Part shown: in pieces, positions 29,229 to 38,897 of the stretch
Position numbering within the stretch: position 1 is the stretch's first letter
How the letters are laid out: the number at the start of each line of letters is the position of its first letter
From: Cobetia sp. L2A1
GTDB taxonomy: Bacteria > Pseudomonadota > Gammaproteobacteria > Pseudomonadales > Halomonadaceae
Length of the DNA stretch: 64,000 nucleotides
Direction of reading: 5' to 3'
Assembly (NCBI RefSeq): GCF_009796845.1
Contig: NZ_CP047025.1
Location: 620,001 to 684,000 of the forward strand
Made by a program: the position numbers and the translations under genes
The notes under the pieces: model-generated
Databases searched by the model: none
Told to the model about the DNA's origin: nothing
What the model saw: the letters and a program-made list of their open reading frames with translations, nothing else

Positions 29229-29279
29229 GCATTCTGGCAGCATACTCACATGATGTGAGCGTTGGCACGGTTACCAATG

Positions 29280-29906
29280 TCAATGTGCCAGGTGCAGGCC
29301 ACATTCGCGATTGTCTTCCGCCTTGGTCGGATCGACATAGTCGAACTCGTTGGGCAGATCATGAGCGACCAGGTATTCATGCATCTGCTTGGACGACCAG
29401 TTCAGTACCGGAGCGACCTTGAGCAGGCCATCGCCATTCAGCGATATCGGCTGCATGCCGGCACGGAAGGCGGTATCACTGGCACGTACGGCGGTGAACC
29501 ACATTTCCGGATTCAGCTCACGCAGGGCACGTTCGAACGGCTCGAGCTTCACTTCACGAGTGAAGGCTTCGTGACGCGGATCATCGATATGCGGCGTCAG
29601 GCCATCGACCGCTTCACGGTGCGCACGAGTGCGCTGCGGTAGATAGATGATCCGATTGAGATTCAACTTGCGCGTCACTTCATCGGCGAAGCGATAAGTC
29701 GCATCGGTGTTGTAACCGTTGTCCATCCACACGATGGGGATGTCGGGCCGATAACGTGTGACCAGATGAAGAATTACTGCCTCAAAGGGACGGAAATTGG
29801 TCGTGCAGATGGCACGCTTATCCAGCGATAGCGCCCATTTGGCAAGTGCTTCAGGGTCATTGCCAAGCTCGGTATTGATACCAGCGAGATCGAAGGTATT
29901 AGACAT
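29280..29906 (-). CDS. cysH: Phosphoadenylyl-sulfate reductase, short form
   Basis: Reduces PAPS to sulfite with thioredoxin in sulfate assimilation. 208 residues against 244 in E. coli. The catalytic Cys is in the C-terminal ECGLH (201-205). Other family marks are RYRPDIPIVWMDNGYNTDATYRFADEV and KLEPFERALRELNPEMWFTAVRA, shown in short blocks: PDIPIVWMDNGY, EPFERALREL. The usual SSSFG nucleotide loop is replaced by CTTNFRPFEA, and the segment before ECGLH is shortened. The Cys pairs of iron-sulfur APS reductases are missing, so PAPS is the likely substrate. The ATG at 29906 follows GGAG by 7-8 bases; an upstream ATG at 29930 is less likely. No other cys structural genes adjoin. Confidence 0.85.
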   Translation of the reverse strand: MSNTFDLAGINTELGNDPEALAKWALSLDKRAICTTNFRPFEAVILHLVTRYRPDIPIVWMDNGYNTDATYRFADEVTRKLNLNRIIYLPQRTRAHREAVDGLTPHIDDPRHEAFTREVKLEPFERALRELNPEMWFTAVRASDTAFRAGMQPISLNGDGLLKVAPVLNWSSKQMHEYLVAHDLPNEFDYVDPTKAEDNRECGLHLAH

Positions 29907-30153
29907 GATGAGGCTCCAGAACGAAGGCACGTCCGAAGAAGCGGAGCGCAGGGCTGATCAGCGGGTGTGACTACCATCAGCAGGCGGAGATCGCTCAAGG
30001 AGACGTGCGGGAATGCACCTACCCTATCAAAGGCAGGCACCACTTCCCCAATACGAATTGGTTTGAAGGTTATATGCTATTGAGTTATGGAAGCGTCATG
30101 AGCTTATAACGCTACCCTCATCCTCATCTTCTGTCCGGATGCTCGTGTTCCCC

Positions 30154-31608
30154 TCACTCGGCGAGTGCTTCCATCAGACGCTGAATCTTGGCCAGGCTTT
30201 CACGATATTCGGACTCTTCTTCTGAGTCGGCCACCAAGCCGCCGCCGCCCCATAAATGCACGCGACCCTGGGCGATCACGGCGGTGCGAATGGCGATGGA
30301 CGTGTCCATGTGGCCGCGGATATCCAGATAACCGAGACTGCCGCAGTAGGCGCTGCGGCGAACTGGCTCGAGCTCCTCGATGATCTGCATGGCGCGTACC
30401 TTGGGGGCACCGGTGATGGAGCCTCCCGGGAAGGCGGCCCCGAGCAGATCGAGTGCATCACGACCTTCCGCCAGCTCGCTGGTCACGGTACTCACCGAGT
30501 GATGCACATTGGCGTAGCTCTCCAGTGCAAACAGTGAGGGCACCTTGACGCTGCCGGGGGCTGAAACACGGCCGAGATCGTTACGTAGCAGATCGACGAT
30601 CATCACGTTCTCGGCGCGGTCCTTGGGGCTTGCCATCAGCTCTTCCGCCAATCGAGCGTCTTCTTCGTGGGTCTCACCGCGCGGACGGGTGCCCTTGATG
30701 GGCTTGGTTTCGACGGCGCGATGATTGACCTCGACGAAGCGCTCCGGCGAGGCAGAGACGATGGCCATCTCTTCACCCTTGCCATCCTGCCAGCTGAGAT
30801 AGCCGGCGTAGGGCGTCGGCGTAGCCTGGCGCAGGCGACGATAGGCATCCCAGCTGTCGCCATTGCAGTGGGCGGAGAAGCGTTGCGTCAGATTGATCTG
30901 ATAGCAATCCCCCGCGTGGAGATAGTCCATCACCTGTCGGAAGCGGATGCCATAGTCTTCGCGATCGAGAAGTGGCACAAAGGGCGTGTCGAGTACGAAG
31001 TCTTCTGTGCTCGGCGCTGGCTGCTCAAGCCATTCAAGCACCTGCTTGCGTCGCTGTGGCGTGGCAATCAACCAGCTTTGCTGGCGTTTGTGGTCACAGA
31101 TCAGTGCCCAGTCATACAGCCCGAGTCGGGCCCAGGGCAGTGGGATGTCGTCCTGTGCCGCCACCGGCAGCTGCTCCAATGCACGCCCGAAGTCATAGCT
31201 CCAATAACCAAGTAGGCCCGCGATGAACGGCAGGTCATTCGAGGCCAGATCATGCGCCGCAAGTTGCTCGCCGGAAAGCGAGTGGGGCAACAGCGACAGC
31301 AGTTGGCGCTGGGCATCAATCACCGGCAGGGTTTCGAGACGATCAAGTGCTGTACTGAATCGGTCCAGATCGCTGAGCGAGTCACGCAACGGGCCACTTA
31401 GCTTACCGCCCTGTTCGGTCTGCTCCAGGAGGGCGATGGGATCACTGCTCATGATGTCGAAGCGCCCGCCCGCGCTGGAGGGCTGTCCGCTATCGAGCAG
31501 CACTGCCTCCGGGCGCACGCGTAGCCGTGCGAAGCGGGAAAGTGTAGAGGCCTCGTCTTCAGAGGCGATGGAATAGGGCAGTGCGACGATTTCGAGCGTG
31601 ATAGTCAT
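30154..31608 (-). CDS. pabB: Aminodeoxychorismate synthase component I
   Basis: Converts chorismate with ammonia from PabA to 4-amino-4-deoxychorismate for folate synthesis. 484 residues. An N-terminal anthranilate synthase-like region (about 10-170) precedes the chorismate-binding domain with the signatures DCYQINLTQRF, ETKPIKGTRPRG, the GGSITGAPKVRAM block, EELEPVRRSAYCGSLGY and the terminal WGGGGLVADS. The lysine in PIKGT is the PabB-type nucleophile that distinguishes it from TrpE. An ATG at 31644 lies further upstream in frame; the one at 31608 follows CGGAAG. Confidence 0.93.
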   Translation of the reverse strand: MTITLEIVALPYSIASEDEASTLSRFARLRVRPEAVLLDSGQPSSAGGRFDIMSSDPIALLEQTEQGGKLSGPLRDSLSDLDRFSTALDRLETLPVIDAQRQLLSLLPHSLSGEQLAAHDLASNDLPFIAGLLGYWSYDFGRALEQLPVAAQDDIPLPWARLGLYDWALICDHKRQQSWLIATPQRRKQVLEWLEQPAPSTEDFVLDTPFVPLLDREDYGIRFRQVMDYLHAGDCYQINLTQRFSAHCNGDSWDAYRRLRQATPTPYAGYLSWQDGKGEEMAIVSASPERFVEVNHRAVETKPIKGTRPRGETHEEDARLAEELMASPKDRAENVMIVDLLRNDLGRVSAPGSVKVPSLFALESYANVHHSVSTVTSELAEGRDALDLLGAAFPGGSITGAPKVRAMQIIEELEPVRRSAYCGSLGYLDIRGHMDTSIAIRTAVIAQGRVHLWGGGGLVADSEEESEYRESLAKIQRLMEALAE

Positions 31609-31791
31609 GACAGCTTCCGTTGGCGGACAGGGCATTCTAGGCATCCCGAACCGATTTGTCCGTAGGTGTCTGCCAATTCACTCACTCGTCTTGCGTTAGT
31701 GCCTTGTCGTCAGCGCAACAGCTGATTAAGGTGCCTGTTTTTGAGATTGCGTCTCCTCTGACGCGTCAGTCGCTCAACCGGAGTCCATCTC

Positions 31792-32664
31792 ATGCATCCT
31801 GAGTTTGAACACAGCCGTCATCTGCTCTCGCGCCCTGATCAGCAGATCTTCTGGCAGCGCCTGATTCGCCGCGAAGGGCAAGGTGGCCGACGCTTGCTGA
31901 TGCTGCACGGTGCAGGTGTCGCCGGCACCCTGACATGGTCGCCGTTGGTTGGCCATCTCAGGGCTCATGATGAGCTGATCATTCCTGATCTGCGCGGGAT
32001 GGGTGAGACGATGGCCCCCGAAGGTGGCGAGCCTTCCTTTACGCTCGAGCAGGTCGTCGATGATGTGATGGCGTTGCTGGAGACACAGCGCATCACACAC
32101 TTTGATCTGCTGGGGTATAGCTTTGGTGGGTTGGTCGCCATGAAGCTTGCCCAGCGGCTGCGTCATGAACGCCCTGAGGTGCGCATTGGCAATATCAGTC
32201 TGCTGGAGCCCGCGCTATTGGAGCGTGAATGCCACTCCACCATGCTCAAGGTACGCGAGGGTTACGCTGAGGCTGCCCGAGCCATGCGCGAGGCGGCCAG
32301 CCCCGAGACCGGGATCACGACGTTTCTGGACCTCATCTCGCCGCACCGCACACGTAATCCACGGGCCGAACGCATGATGGTGGCGCGGCTGGCGCATCGC
32401 CACCTTGGCTTTGCCAATGCCCTGGATTGCGTCACCCACGCGGTGCGTGAGATTGATCGCGAGGCATTGCTGGCGGATGTTCTGGCAGTCGGTGGCGAAG
32501 TGCGCAGCATGGTAGGTGGCAAGAGTCCCGATACTTTGCGTGAGTATCATGATCTGTTGGCAAGACGTCATTCAGGTTGGCAGTCGCTGGAGATACCTGG
32601 TACCGATCACTCGTTACCGTTTCAGAAGCCACGCCGCATCGGGGCAGAACTGAGCTTTGAGTGA
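31792..32664 (+). CDS. Alpha/beta hydrolase
   Basis: A 290-residue cytosolic alpha/beta-hydrolase. The oxyanion loop LMLHGAGVAGT, a RGMGET turn, the nucleophile elbow LLGYSFGGLVAMK (Ser at about 111) and a late His in PGTDHSLPFQKP are visible. A helical cap (about 150-225) is Arg-rich. The substrate is not recognisable; there is no lipase or dienelactone hydrolase signature. It stands alone before a strong terminator, directly upstream of the methylcitrate operon but not obviously part of it. Confidence 0.75.
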   Translation: MHPEFEHSRHLLSRPDQQIFWQRLIRREGQGGRRLLMLHGAGVAGTLTWSPLVGHLRAHDELIIPDLRGMGETMAPEGGEPSFTLEQVVDDVMALLETQRITHFDLLGYSFGGLVAMKLAQRLRHERPEVRIGNISLLEPALLERECHSTMLKVREGYAEAARAMREAASPETGITTFLDLISPHRTRNPRAERMMVARLAHRHLGFANALDCVTHAVREIDREALLADVLAVGGEVRSMVGGKSPDTLREYHDLLARRHSGWQSLEIPGTDHSLPFQKPRRIGAELSFE

Positions 32665-32701
32665 GCGCTGTCGGTGAGTGCTTGTGAGCTACCGCGAGAA
32701 G

Positions 32702-32713
32702 ATTGTCGACAAG
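32702..32713. promoter_or_regulatory. Operator-like box ATTGTCGACAAG
   Basis: Shares TTGTCGACAA with the perfect palindrome 280 bases further on. It lies just past the hydrolase gene and before its terminator. It may be an auxiliary site for the GntR regulator. Confidence 0.4.
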
Positions 32714-32744
32714 TCGTCTGATATCTCGTCATAGACCGTTATTG

Positions 32745-32780
32745 AAAAAGCCCTGTCAGTGGTTACTGACAGGGCTTTTT
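32745..32780 (+). terminator. Terminator after the alpha/beta hydrolase
   Basis: Perfect 16-bp stem (32745-32760 and 32765-32780), loop GGTT, ending in a T-run. Confidence 0.93.
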
Positions 32781-32981
32781 CTCATCTGTTATTCCACGCA
32801 AAATCGCTTTTTTTGATATCGAGCGAGTATGGATGTTGTGCAATATCAGGCTAATGGTGGCTGTTTTATCAGGCTTTTCTTTGGCGTAGCTATCATCGTC
32901 TACCGCCAAAGATGTAGACGTTGAGATGGATTGCATCTTGACCCCTCGGCGTGGTCTGGCTAGTCTGCCTATTATCGAATG
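32781..32981. other. Leader region of the propionate operon
   Basis: About 200 bases without a gene, AT-rich around 32800-32890, between the hydrolase terminator and the GntR operator. It must carry the promoter of the GntR/prp operon; no -10/-35 pair stands out. Confidence 0.4.
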
Positions 32982-32993
32982 ATTGTCGACAAT
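32982..32993. promoter_or_regulatory. GntR-type operator upstream of the prp operon
   Basis: ATTGTCGACAAT, a perfect 12-bp palindrome 72 bases before the GntR gene. The inner TGTCGACA fits the T-GT-N2-AC-A pattern of FadR-subfamily GntR operators. Autoregulation is inferred. Confidence 0.6.
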
Positions 32994-33064
32994 GGTGTGT
33001 TGTCATGATCGATATGCCCTTGCGCTGATTCCTGTCCCTTGCTTAGCCGGATTGCCTGACTGCC

Positions 33065-33844
33065 ATGACCACCGATGCCTTTCACAACGCCACCACAGCC
33101 CGAAGCCTCGCGCGCGGCGCGACTGCCGAGCAGGCGGGCCATGTCGCTTCCACTGCTGCGGTGACGCCGGAAGTGCGCACGCTGGCCGAGCGTGTTTTCC
33201 ACCAGCTGCAAGACGCCATCGTGCGTGGCGAGCTGGCGCCAGGCAGCAAGATCACCGAGCCAGGTCTGGCGCAGGCCTATGGCATCTCACGTGGGCCGTT
33301 GCGTGAAGCCATGCGCCGCCTTGAAGTGCATCGGCTGATTGAACGCGTGCCGCACGTCGGTGCGCGGGTGGTCAAGTTATCGATGACCGAGCTGTTGGAA
33401 CTGTTCGATGTACGTGAGGCGCTGGAAAGCATGGCCGCACGACTGGCGGCAAAGCATATGACCCCAGAGGAGGTTGCTCGTCTGCGCAATGTGCTCAAGA
33501 GTCATGAACAGCAGTCGGACCTCAAGGCCGGTACCGCCTACTTCCAGAAGGAAGGGGATCTCGATTTTCATTACCAGATCGTACTCGGCAGCCATAACCA
33601 CATGCTGATGACGCTTCTGTGCGATGACCTCTACTACCTGGTGCGCATGTATCGTACCCAGTTCAGCGCCAGCGGTTCACGTCCTCACAAAGCCTTTGTC
33701 GAACATCATCGAATCGTGGATGCCATCGAGTCCGGTGACGAGGAGTTGGCGGAGCTATTGATGCGTCGTCATGTCAGCGCTTCACGCGAGAACGTGGCAC
33801 GTCGTTATGCCGCCACGCTCAAGGAAGAGCAGGGCGAGGATTAA
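33065..33844 (+). CDS. GntR-family (FCD) regulator of the methylcitrate operon
   Basis: 259-residue FadR-type regulator. The winged HTH is at about 38-105 ([43 protein letters not shown] in short blocks [11 protein letters not shown]), the FCD ligand domain at about 110-250 ([41 protein letters not shown]). Such regulators precede prpB in Pseudomonas and Shewanella type clusters and sense a methylcitrate-cycle intermediate. The first ~35 residues are Ala-rich and weakly conserved, so a later start is possible; no strong ribosome site lies before the ATG at 33065. Confidence 0.9.
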   Translation: MTTDAFHNATTARSLARGATAEQAGHVASTAAVTPEVRTLAERVFHQLQDAIVRGELAPGSKITEPGLAQAYGISRGPLREAMRRLEVHRLIERVPHVGARVVKLSMTELLELFDVREALESMAARLAAKHMTPEEVARLRNVLKSHEQQSDLKAGTAYFQKEGDLDFHYQIVLGSHNHMLMTLLCDDLYYLVRMYRTQFSASGSRPHKAFVEHHRIVDAIESGDEELAELLMRRHVSASRENVARRYAATLKEEQGED

Positions 33845-33909
33845 GTCCGTTTCCAGCTCCAATGTTCCAACACTTCCATTACTTACATGGGCCTAGCCCG
33901 GGAGATGTC

Positions 33910-34821
33910 ATGTCACGCCACCTGAGTTCCACCGCCTTGCCAAGCCCTGGCGCACGTTTTCGCGCCGCGCTTGAGGCCAATCGTCCGCTACCTATCGTCG
34001 GCACCATCAATGCCTATACCGCGATCATGGCGGAGCGCGTCGGGCATCAGGCGATCTATCTGTCGGGGGGGGGGGTGGCCAATGCCTCTTACGGCCTGCC
34101 GGATCTTGGCATGACCAGCATGAATGATGTGCTGGAAGATGCTCGCCGCATCACTGCGGCCAGCGAGTTGCCGTTGCTGGTCGACATCGATACCGGGTGG
34201 GGCGGTGCTTTCAACATCGCCCGCACGATCCAGGAAATGGAGCGCGCAGGCGTTGCAGCGGTACATCTTGAAGACCAGGTCGCCCAGAAGCGCTGTGGAC
34301 ATCGTCCCAACAAGGCCATCGTGTCCTGTCAGGAAATGGTTGACCGTATCAAGGCGGCCGCCGATGCACGCCGAGATGACAGCTTTTATCTGATCGCGCG
34401 TACCGATGCCTTCCAGAAAGAAGGGCTTGAAGCTGCCATTGCACGTGCCAATGCCTGTGTGGAAGCCGGTGCTGATGCCATCTTCGCCGAAGCGGTACAC
34501 ACGCTGGAGGATTATCGTGCCTTCTGTGAGGGGGTTGATGCGCCGATTCTGGCCAACATCACCGAGTTTGGTGCGACACCACTGTTCAACCAGCGCGAGC
34601 TGGGCGACGTCGGCTGTCGGATGGTGCTTTATCCGCTGTCCGCCTTCCGCGCCATGAATGCCGCCGCGCTCAATGTCTATCAGAACATTCATGACAAGGG
34701 GGATCAGAAGGATGTCGTCGATAGTATGCAGACGCGCATGGAGCTTTATGATTTCCTCGATTACCACACCTTCGAACAGAAGCTGGACTCACTTTTTGAT
34801 GCCGAGAGCCAAAAAGACTAG
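33910..34821 (+). CDS. prpB: 2-methylisocitrate lyase
   Basis: Splits 2-methylisocitrate to pyruvate and succinate, last step of the methylcitrate cycle. 303 residues, typical length. The active-site loop Cys is in KRCGH (127-131); [11 protein letters not shown] and TDAFQKEG are metal/substrate motifs. The frame is open from 33862; the ATG at 33910 follows GGGAG. The codons of SGGGV (about residues 52-56) form a run of eleven G at 34065-34075, unusual in a coding sequence. Confidence 0.96.
   Translation: MSRHLSSTALPSPGARFRAALEANRPLPIVGTINAYTAIMAERVGHQAIYLSGGGVANASYGLPDLGMTSMNDVLEDARRITAASELPLLVDIDTGWGGAFNIARTIQEMERAGVAAVHLEDQVAQKRCGHRPNKAIVSCQEMVDRIKAAADARRDDSFYLIARTDAFQKEGLEAAIARANACVEAGADAIFAEAVHTLEDYRAFCEGVDAPILANITEFGATPLFNQRELGDVGCRMVLYPLSAFRAMNAAALNVYQNIHDKGDQKDVVDSMQTRMELYDFLDYHTFEQKLDSLFDAESQKD
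34065..34075. repeat. Run of eleven G inside prpB
   Basis: An 11-base G homopolymer in the codons for Ser-Gly-Gly-Gly-Val near the active site. The frame is intact at this length; gain or loss of one G would truncate PrpB. Confidence 0.95.
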
Positions 34822-34935
34822 TGGGCCGCGGTATTTACCTCCCAGAAGCGTACGGCACTGCTTCTGAGGAATGGCGATGTATGCCCTATAAGAAAAAGAA
34901 CAATTCAATGACGTCACTGCCAAGGAGATCGCGCC

Positions 34936-36084
34936 ATGTCTGATCACACCTCTGCGCCTGTAACCAAACCTGCTGCCACTGCTGGCTTGCGCGGCCAGAG
35001 TGCCGGCGAAACGGCCCTCTGTACCGTAGGCCAGACGGGTTCTGGACTGCGGTATCGCGGTTATGATCTGGAAGACCTCGCGGCCAATGCCGCCTTCGAG
35101 GAAGTTGCCTACCTGCTGCTCAAGGGCAAGTTGCCTAATCGTGCGGAGCTCGCTGCCTATATCGCGCGACTCAAGAGCCTGCGTGGCCTGCCGGAGGCGC
35201 TCAAGGCGGTATTGGAACAGATACCGGCCAGTGCTCATCCGATGGATGTGATGCGTACCGGTTGCTCGATGCTCGGCAATCTGGAAACCGAAGAAAGCTT
35301 CGATGAGCAGGCTGATCAGGCCGACCGAATGCTGGCCGTATTCCCGTCGATCATCAATTACTGGTATCGCTTCAGTCGCGATGGCGTGCGGATCGAGACC
35401 GAGACCGATGACGACTCCATCGGTGCACACTTCCTGCATCTGCTGCATGGGGAAGCGCCGAGTGAGTTGCATGCGGCGGTCATGAACACCTCGCTGATTC
35501 TCTATGCCGAGCATGAGTTCAATGCCTCGACCTTCACCGCACGTGTCTGCGCCTCGACGTTATCTGATCTGCATTCCTGCGTGACAGCCGCGATCGGCTC
35601 ACTGCGTGGGCCGCTGCATGGCGGTGCCAATGAAGCAGCGATGGCGATGATTGAATCCTGGCGGTCACCGGAAGAGGCCGAGCGCGAGATTCTCGGCATG
35701 CTGGAGCGCCGGGAGAAGATCATGGGCTTCGGTCACGCCATCTATCGTGAGCGTGATCCGCGCAACGCCATCATCAAGGACTGGTCGCGCAAGCTGGCGG
35801 ACGATGTGGGAGACAAGCAGCTTTATGTCGTCTCTGAGCGCGTCGAAGCCGTGATGTGGCGCGAGAAGAAGCTGTTCTGCAACGCCGACTTCTTCCATGC
35901 CAGTGCTTATCACTTCATGGGTATCCCCACCAAGCTGTTCACGCCGATCTTCGTCTGCTCGCGACTGACGGGATGGGCAGCGCATGTGTTCGAGCAACGT
36001 GCCAATAATCGCATCATTCGCCCGAGTGCCGACTACACCGGCCCAGAGCACTGCGAATGGCAGCCCATCGAACAGCGTGACTGA
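34936..36084 (+). CDS. prpC: 2-methylcitrate synthase
   Basis: Condenses propionyl-CoA with oxaloacetate. 382 residues, citrate synthase fold of the short type. Marks: GLRGQSAGETALCTVG, RGYDLEDLA, SVRGPLHGGANE-like SLRGPLHGGANEAAM, KIMGFGHAIYRERDPR and FTPIFVCSRLTGWAAHV. The GFGH and GPLHGGANE blocks carry active-site histidines. AGGAGA precedes the ATG at 34936. A small 7-bp hairpin (34843-34866) lies in the gap to prpB. Confidence 0.95.
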   Translation: MSDHTSAPVTKPAATAGLRGQSAGETALCTVGQTGSGLRYRGYDLEDLAANAAFEEVAYLLLKGKLPNRAELAAYIARLKSLRGLPEALKAVLEQIPASAHPMDVMRTGCSMLGNLETEESFDEQADQADRMLAVFPSIINYWYRFSRDGVRIETETDDDSIGAHFLHLLHGEAPSELHAAVMNTSLILYAEHEFNASTFTARVCASTLSDLHSCVTAAIGSLRGPLHGGANEAAMAMIESWRSPEEAEREILGMLERREKIMGFGHAIYRERDPRNAIIKDWSRKLADDVGDKQLYVVSERVEAVMWREKKLFCNADFFHASAYHFMGIPTKLFTPIFVCSRLTGWAAHVFEQRANNRIIRPSADYTGPEHCEWQPIEQRD

Positions 36085-36141
36085 GCGTCTTCTCCACGTG
36101 TTGCTATCTCTCGGTAAGCCCTGACAGCAGGCACCTGCCAG

Positions 36142-36163
36142 CCCCACCTGTTCACCGGTGGGG
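36142..36163 (+). other. Hairpin between prpC and acnD
   Basis: Seven-bp GC stem (36142-36148 and 36157-36163) with an 8-base loop and no T-run, in the 152-base gap inside the operon. Possible mRNA processing or stability element. Confidence 0.4.
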
Positions 36164-36236
36164 TGTCATGACAACAATACTGACTGATCTGTCTCCTTAC
36201 TTGATCCACTCCATTGCCTGATGAGTCCGGATACCC

Positions 36237-38897
36237 ATGAATACCGACTATCGCAAGCGCCTACCCGGCACCGCGCTGGACTACTTCGACACGCGCGCCG
36301 CAGTAGAAGATATCGCACCTGGTGCCTATGACGGTCTGCCTTACACCTCTCGTGTGCTGGCCGAGAATCTGGTGCGTCGTTGCCCGCCTGAGCAGCTGCG
36401 TGAGAGCTTGGTCCAGATCATCGAGCGCCGACGAGATCTCGACTTCCCGTGGTATCCCGCGCGCGTGGTGTGTCACGACATCCTCGGTCAGACCGCGCTG
36501 GTGGATCTTGCGGGCTTGCGTGATGCCATCGCTGAGCGCGGCGGTGATCCTGCCAAGGTCAACCCGGTGGTGCCGACCCAGCTGATCGTCGATCATTCGT
36601 TGGCGGTAGAGCATGCCGGTTTTGATCCAGAGGCTTTCGAGAAGAACCGTGCAATTGAAGATCGCCGCAACGAGGATCGTTTCCACTTCATCAATTGGAC
36701 GCGTCAGGCCTTTGAGAACATCGATATCATTCCGCCGGGTAACGGCATCATGCATCAAATCAATCTGGAGCGGATGTCACCGGTAATCGAATCGCGGGAT
36801 GGGGTGGCCTTCCCGGATACGCTGGTCGGTACCGACAGTCATACGCCACATGTCGATGCACTGGGTGTACTGGCCGTCGGGGTAGGTGGCCTGGAAGCCG
36901 AGAGCGTAATGCTGGGGCGCGCATCTTATATGCGTCTGCCGGATATCATCGGTGTACGTCTGAGTGGTCGTCCGCAGCCAGGTATCACCGCGACGGATAT
37001 CGTGTTGGCACTGACTGAGTTCCTGCGGGCTGAGAAGGTCGTCTCCGCCTATCTGGAATTCTTCGGCGAGGGGGCTGCGCACCTGACCTTGGGCGATCGT
37101 GCCACCATTTCCAACATGACACCGGAATATGGTGCAACGGCAGCGATGTTCCATATCGATCAACAGACGTTGGACTACCTCACGTTGACCGGCCGCGAGC
37201 CAGAAAATATCGCACTGGTCGAGCGTTATGCGCGTGAAACGGGTCTGTGGGCAGATGCGCTGACCAACGCTCACTATGAGCGCGAGCTGAGCTTTGATCT
37301 CTCCTCGGTGGTACGTACCCTGGCGGGCCCGTCCAATCCGCATAGTCGAGTGCCGACCAGCGAGCTGGCGGCACGTGGCATCTCGGGCGTGATCGAACAT
37401 GAACAGGATGAAGAAGGTCGCGATCTGATGCCGGATGGCGCCGTGATCATTGCCGCCATCACCAGCTGCACCAACACCTCCAATCCGCGCAATGTGATTG
37501 CTGCCGGCCTGTTGGCGCGGCGTGCCAATGCGCTGGGTCTGACGCGCAAACCGTGGGTCAAGACCTCACTGGCACCCGGCTCCAAGACCGTGCAGCTGTA
37601 TCTGGAAGAAGCGGAACTGCTGACGGAGCTCGAGCAACTCGGCTTCGGTATCGTCGGCTTTGCCTGTACCACCTGCAATGGCATGAGTGGTGCGCTGGAC
37701 CCTGCCATCCAGAAAGAGGTTGTCGAGCGCGACCTATATACGACCGCAGTGCTGTCCGGTAATCGTAACTTCGATGGCCGCATCCACCCGTATGCCAAGC
37801 AGGCCTTCCTGGCATCACCGCCGCTGGTGGTCGCCTATGCCATCGCGGGTACCATCCGCTTCGATATCGAGAAAGATACACTGGGATACGCGCCGGATGG
37901 TTCGCCGATCATGCTCAAGGATCTGTGGCCCAGCGATGAGGAAATCGACGCCATCGTTGGTTCCAGCGTCAAGCCTGACCACTTTCATCAGGTCTATATC
38001 CCGATGTTTGAGGTCAAGGACGATCGCGAAGCCGGTATCAGCCCGCTCTATGATTGGCGTGCGCAGAGCACCTACATTCGCCGTCCGCCGTATTGGGAAG
38101 GTGATTTGGCTACGGCGCCCACTCTCAAGGGCATGCGAGCATTGGCGTTACTGGGGGACAACATCACCACTGATCACCTGTCGCCCTCCAACGCGATCAT
38201 GGCCAGTAGTGCTGCCGGTGAGTACCTCACTTCGATGGGCCTGCCGGAAGAAGACTTCAACTCCTACGCGACTCACCGTGGTGATCACCTCACCGCCCAG
38301 CGTGCGACCTTTGCCAATCCCAAACTGATCAATGAGATGGCGGTCGTTATCAGTGGAGATGGCAAGAAGGAGATTCAGCAAGGGTCACTGACGCGTCTTG
38401 AGCCAGACGGCAAGGTCACACGCATGTGGGAGGCCATCGAAACCTACATGCAGCGTAAACAGCCACTGATCATCGTCGCTGGTGCTGATTATGGTCAGGG
38501 GTCGTCGCGTGATTGGGCAGCCAAGGGAGTGCGACTGGCGGGCGTCGAGGCCATCGTTGCTGAAGGGTTTGAGCGTATCCACCGTACTAATCTCGTTGGC
38601 ATGGGCGTGATGCCCTTGCAGTTTGAAGCGGGCACCAATCGCAAGACGCTGGCACTTGATGGTAGTGAGATATACGCCGTTGAGGGCGAGGCGATACCAG
38701 GCGCGACGCTAACACTATTGATCGAGCGTACGCAGGGCGAGCAGGCAGGTCAGGTCGAGCGCGTACCGGTCACCTGTCGTCTGGATACACGTGAGGAGCT
38801 CTCCATTTATTCCGCCGGTGGTGTATTGCAGCGTTTTGCGGAAGACTTCTTGAGCTCACAGGCAGCGGGCACAAATGCTGAGGAGGCCTCCGCATGA
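36237..38897 (+). CDS. acnD: Fe/S-dependent 2-methylcitrate dehydratase AcnD
   Basis: Aconitase-type enzyme that dehydrates 2-methylcitrate; together with PrpF it replaces or complements PrpD. 886 residues. [4Fe-4S] ligands are visible in AITSCTNTSNPRN and FACTTCNG; the swivelling domain has LGDNITTDHLSPSNAI and GADYGQGSSRDWAAKG. The start MNTDYRKRLPGTALDYFDTR is characteristic of AcnD and differs from AcnA. The stop codon overlaps the prpF start by 4 bases. Confidence 0.95.
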   Translation: MNTDYRKRLPGTALDYFDTRAAVEDIAPGAYDGLPYTSRVLAENLVRRCPPEQLRESLVQIIERRRDLDFPWYPARVVCHDILGQTALVDLAGLRDAIAERGGDPAKVNPVVPTQLIVDHSLAVEHAGFDPEAFEKNRAIEDRRNEDRFHFINWTRQAFENIDIIPPGNGIMHQINLERMSPVIESRDGVAFPDTLVGTDSHTPHVDALGVLAVGVGGLEAESVMLGRASYMRLPDIIGVRLSGRPQPGITATDIVLALTEFLRAEKVVSAYLEFFGEGAAHLTLGDRATISNMTPEYGATAAMFHIDQQTLDYLTLTGREPENIALVERYARETGLWADALTNAHYERELSFDLSSVVRTLAGPSNPHSRVPTSELAARGISGVIEHEQDEEGRDLMPDGAVIIAAITSCTNTSNPRNVIAAGLLARRANALGLTRKPWVKTSLAPGSKTVQLYLEEAELLTELEQLGFGIVGFACTTCNGMSGALDPAIQKEVVERDLYTTAVLSGNRNFDGRIHPYAKQAFLASPPLVVAYAIAGTIRFDIEKDTLGYAPDGSPIMLKDLWPSDEEIDAIVGSSVKPDHFHQVYIPMFEVKDDREAGISPLYDWRAQSTYIRRPPYWEGDLATAPTLKGMRALALLGDNITTDHLSPSNAIMASSAAGEYLTSMGLPEEDFNSYATHRGDHLTAQRATFANPKLINEMAVVISGDGKKEIQQGSLTRLEPDGKVTRMWEAIETYMQRKQPLIIVAGADYGQGSSRDWAAKGVRLAGVEAIVAEGFERIHRTNLVGMGVMPLQFEAGTNRKTLALDGSEIYAVEGEAIPGATLTLLIERTQGEQAGQVERVPVTCRLDTREELSIYSAGGVLQRFAEDFLSSQAAGTNAEEASA

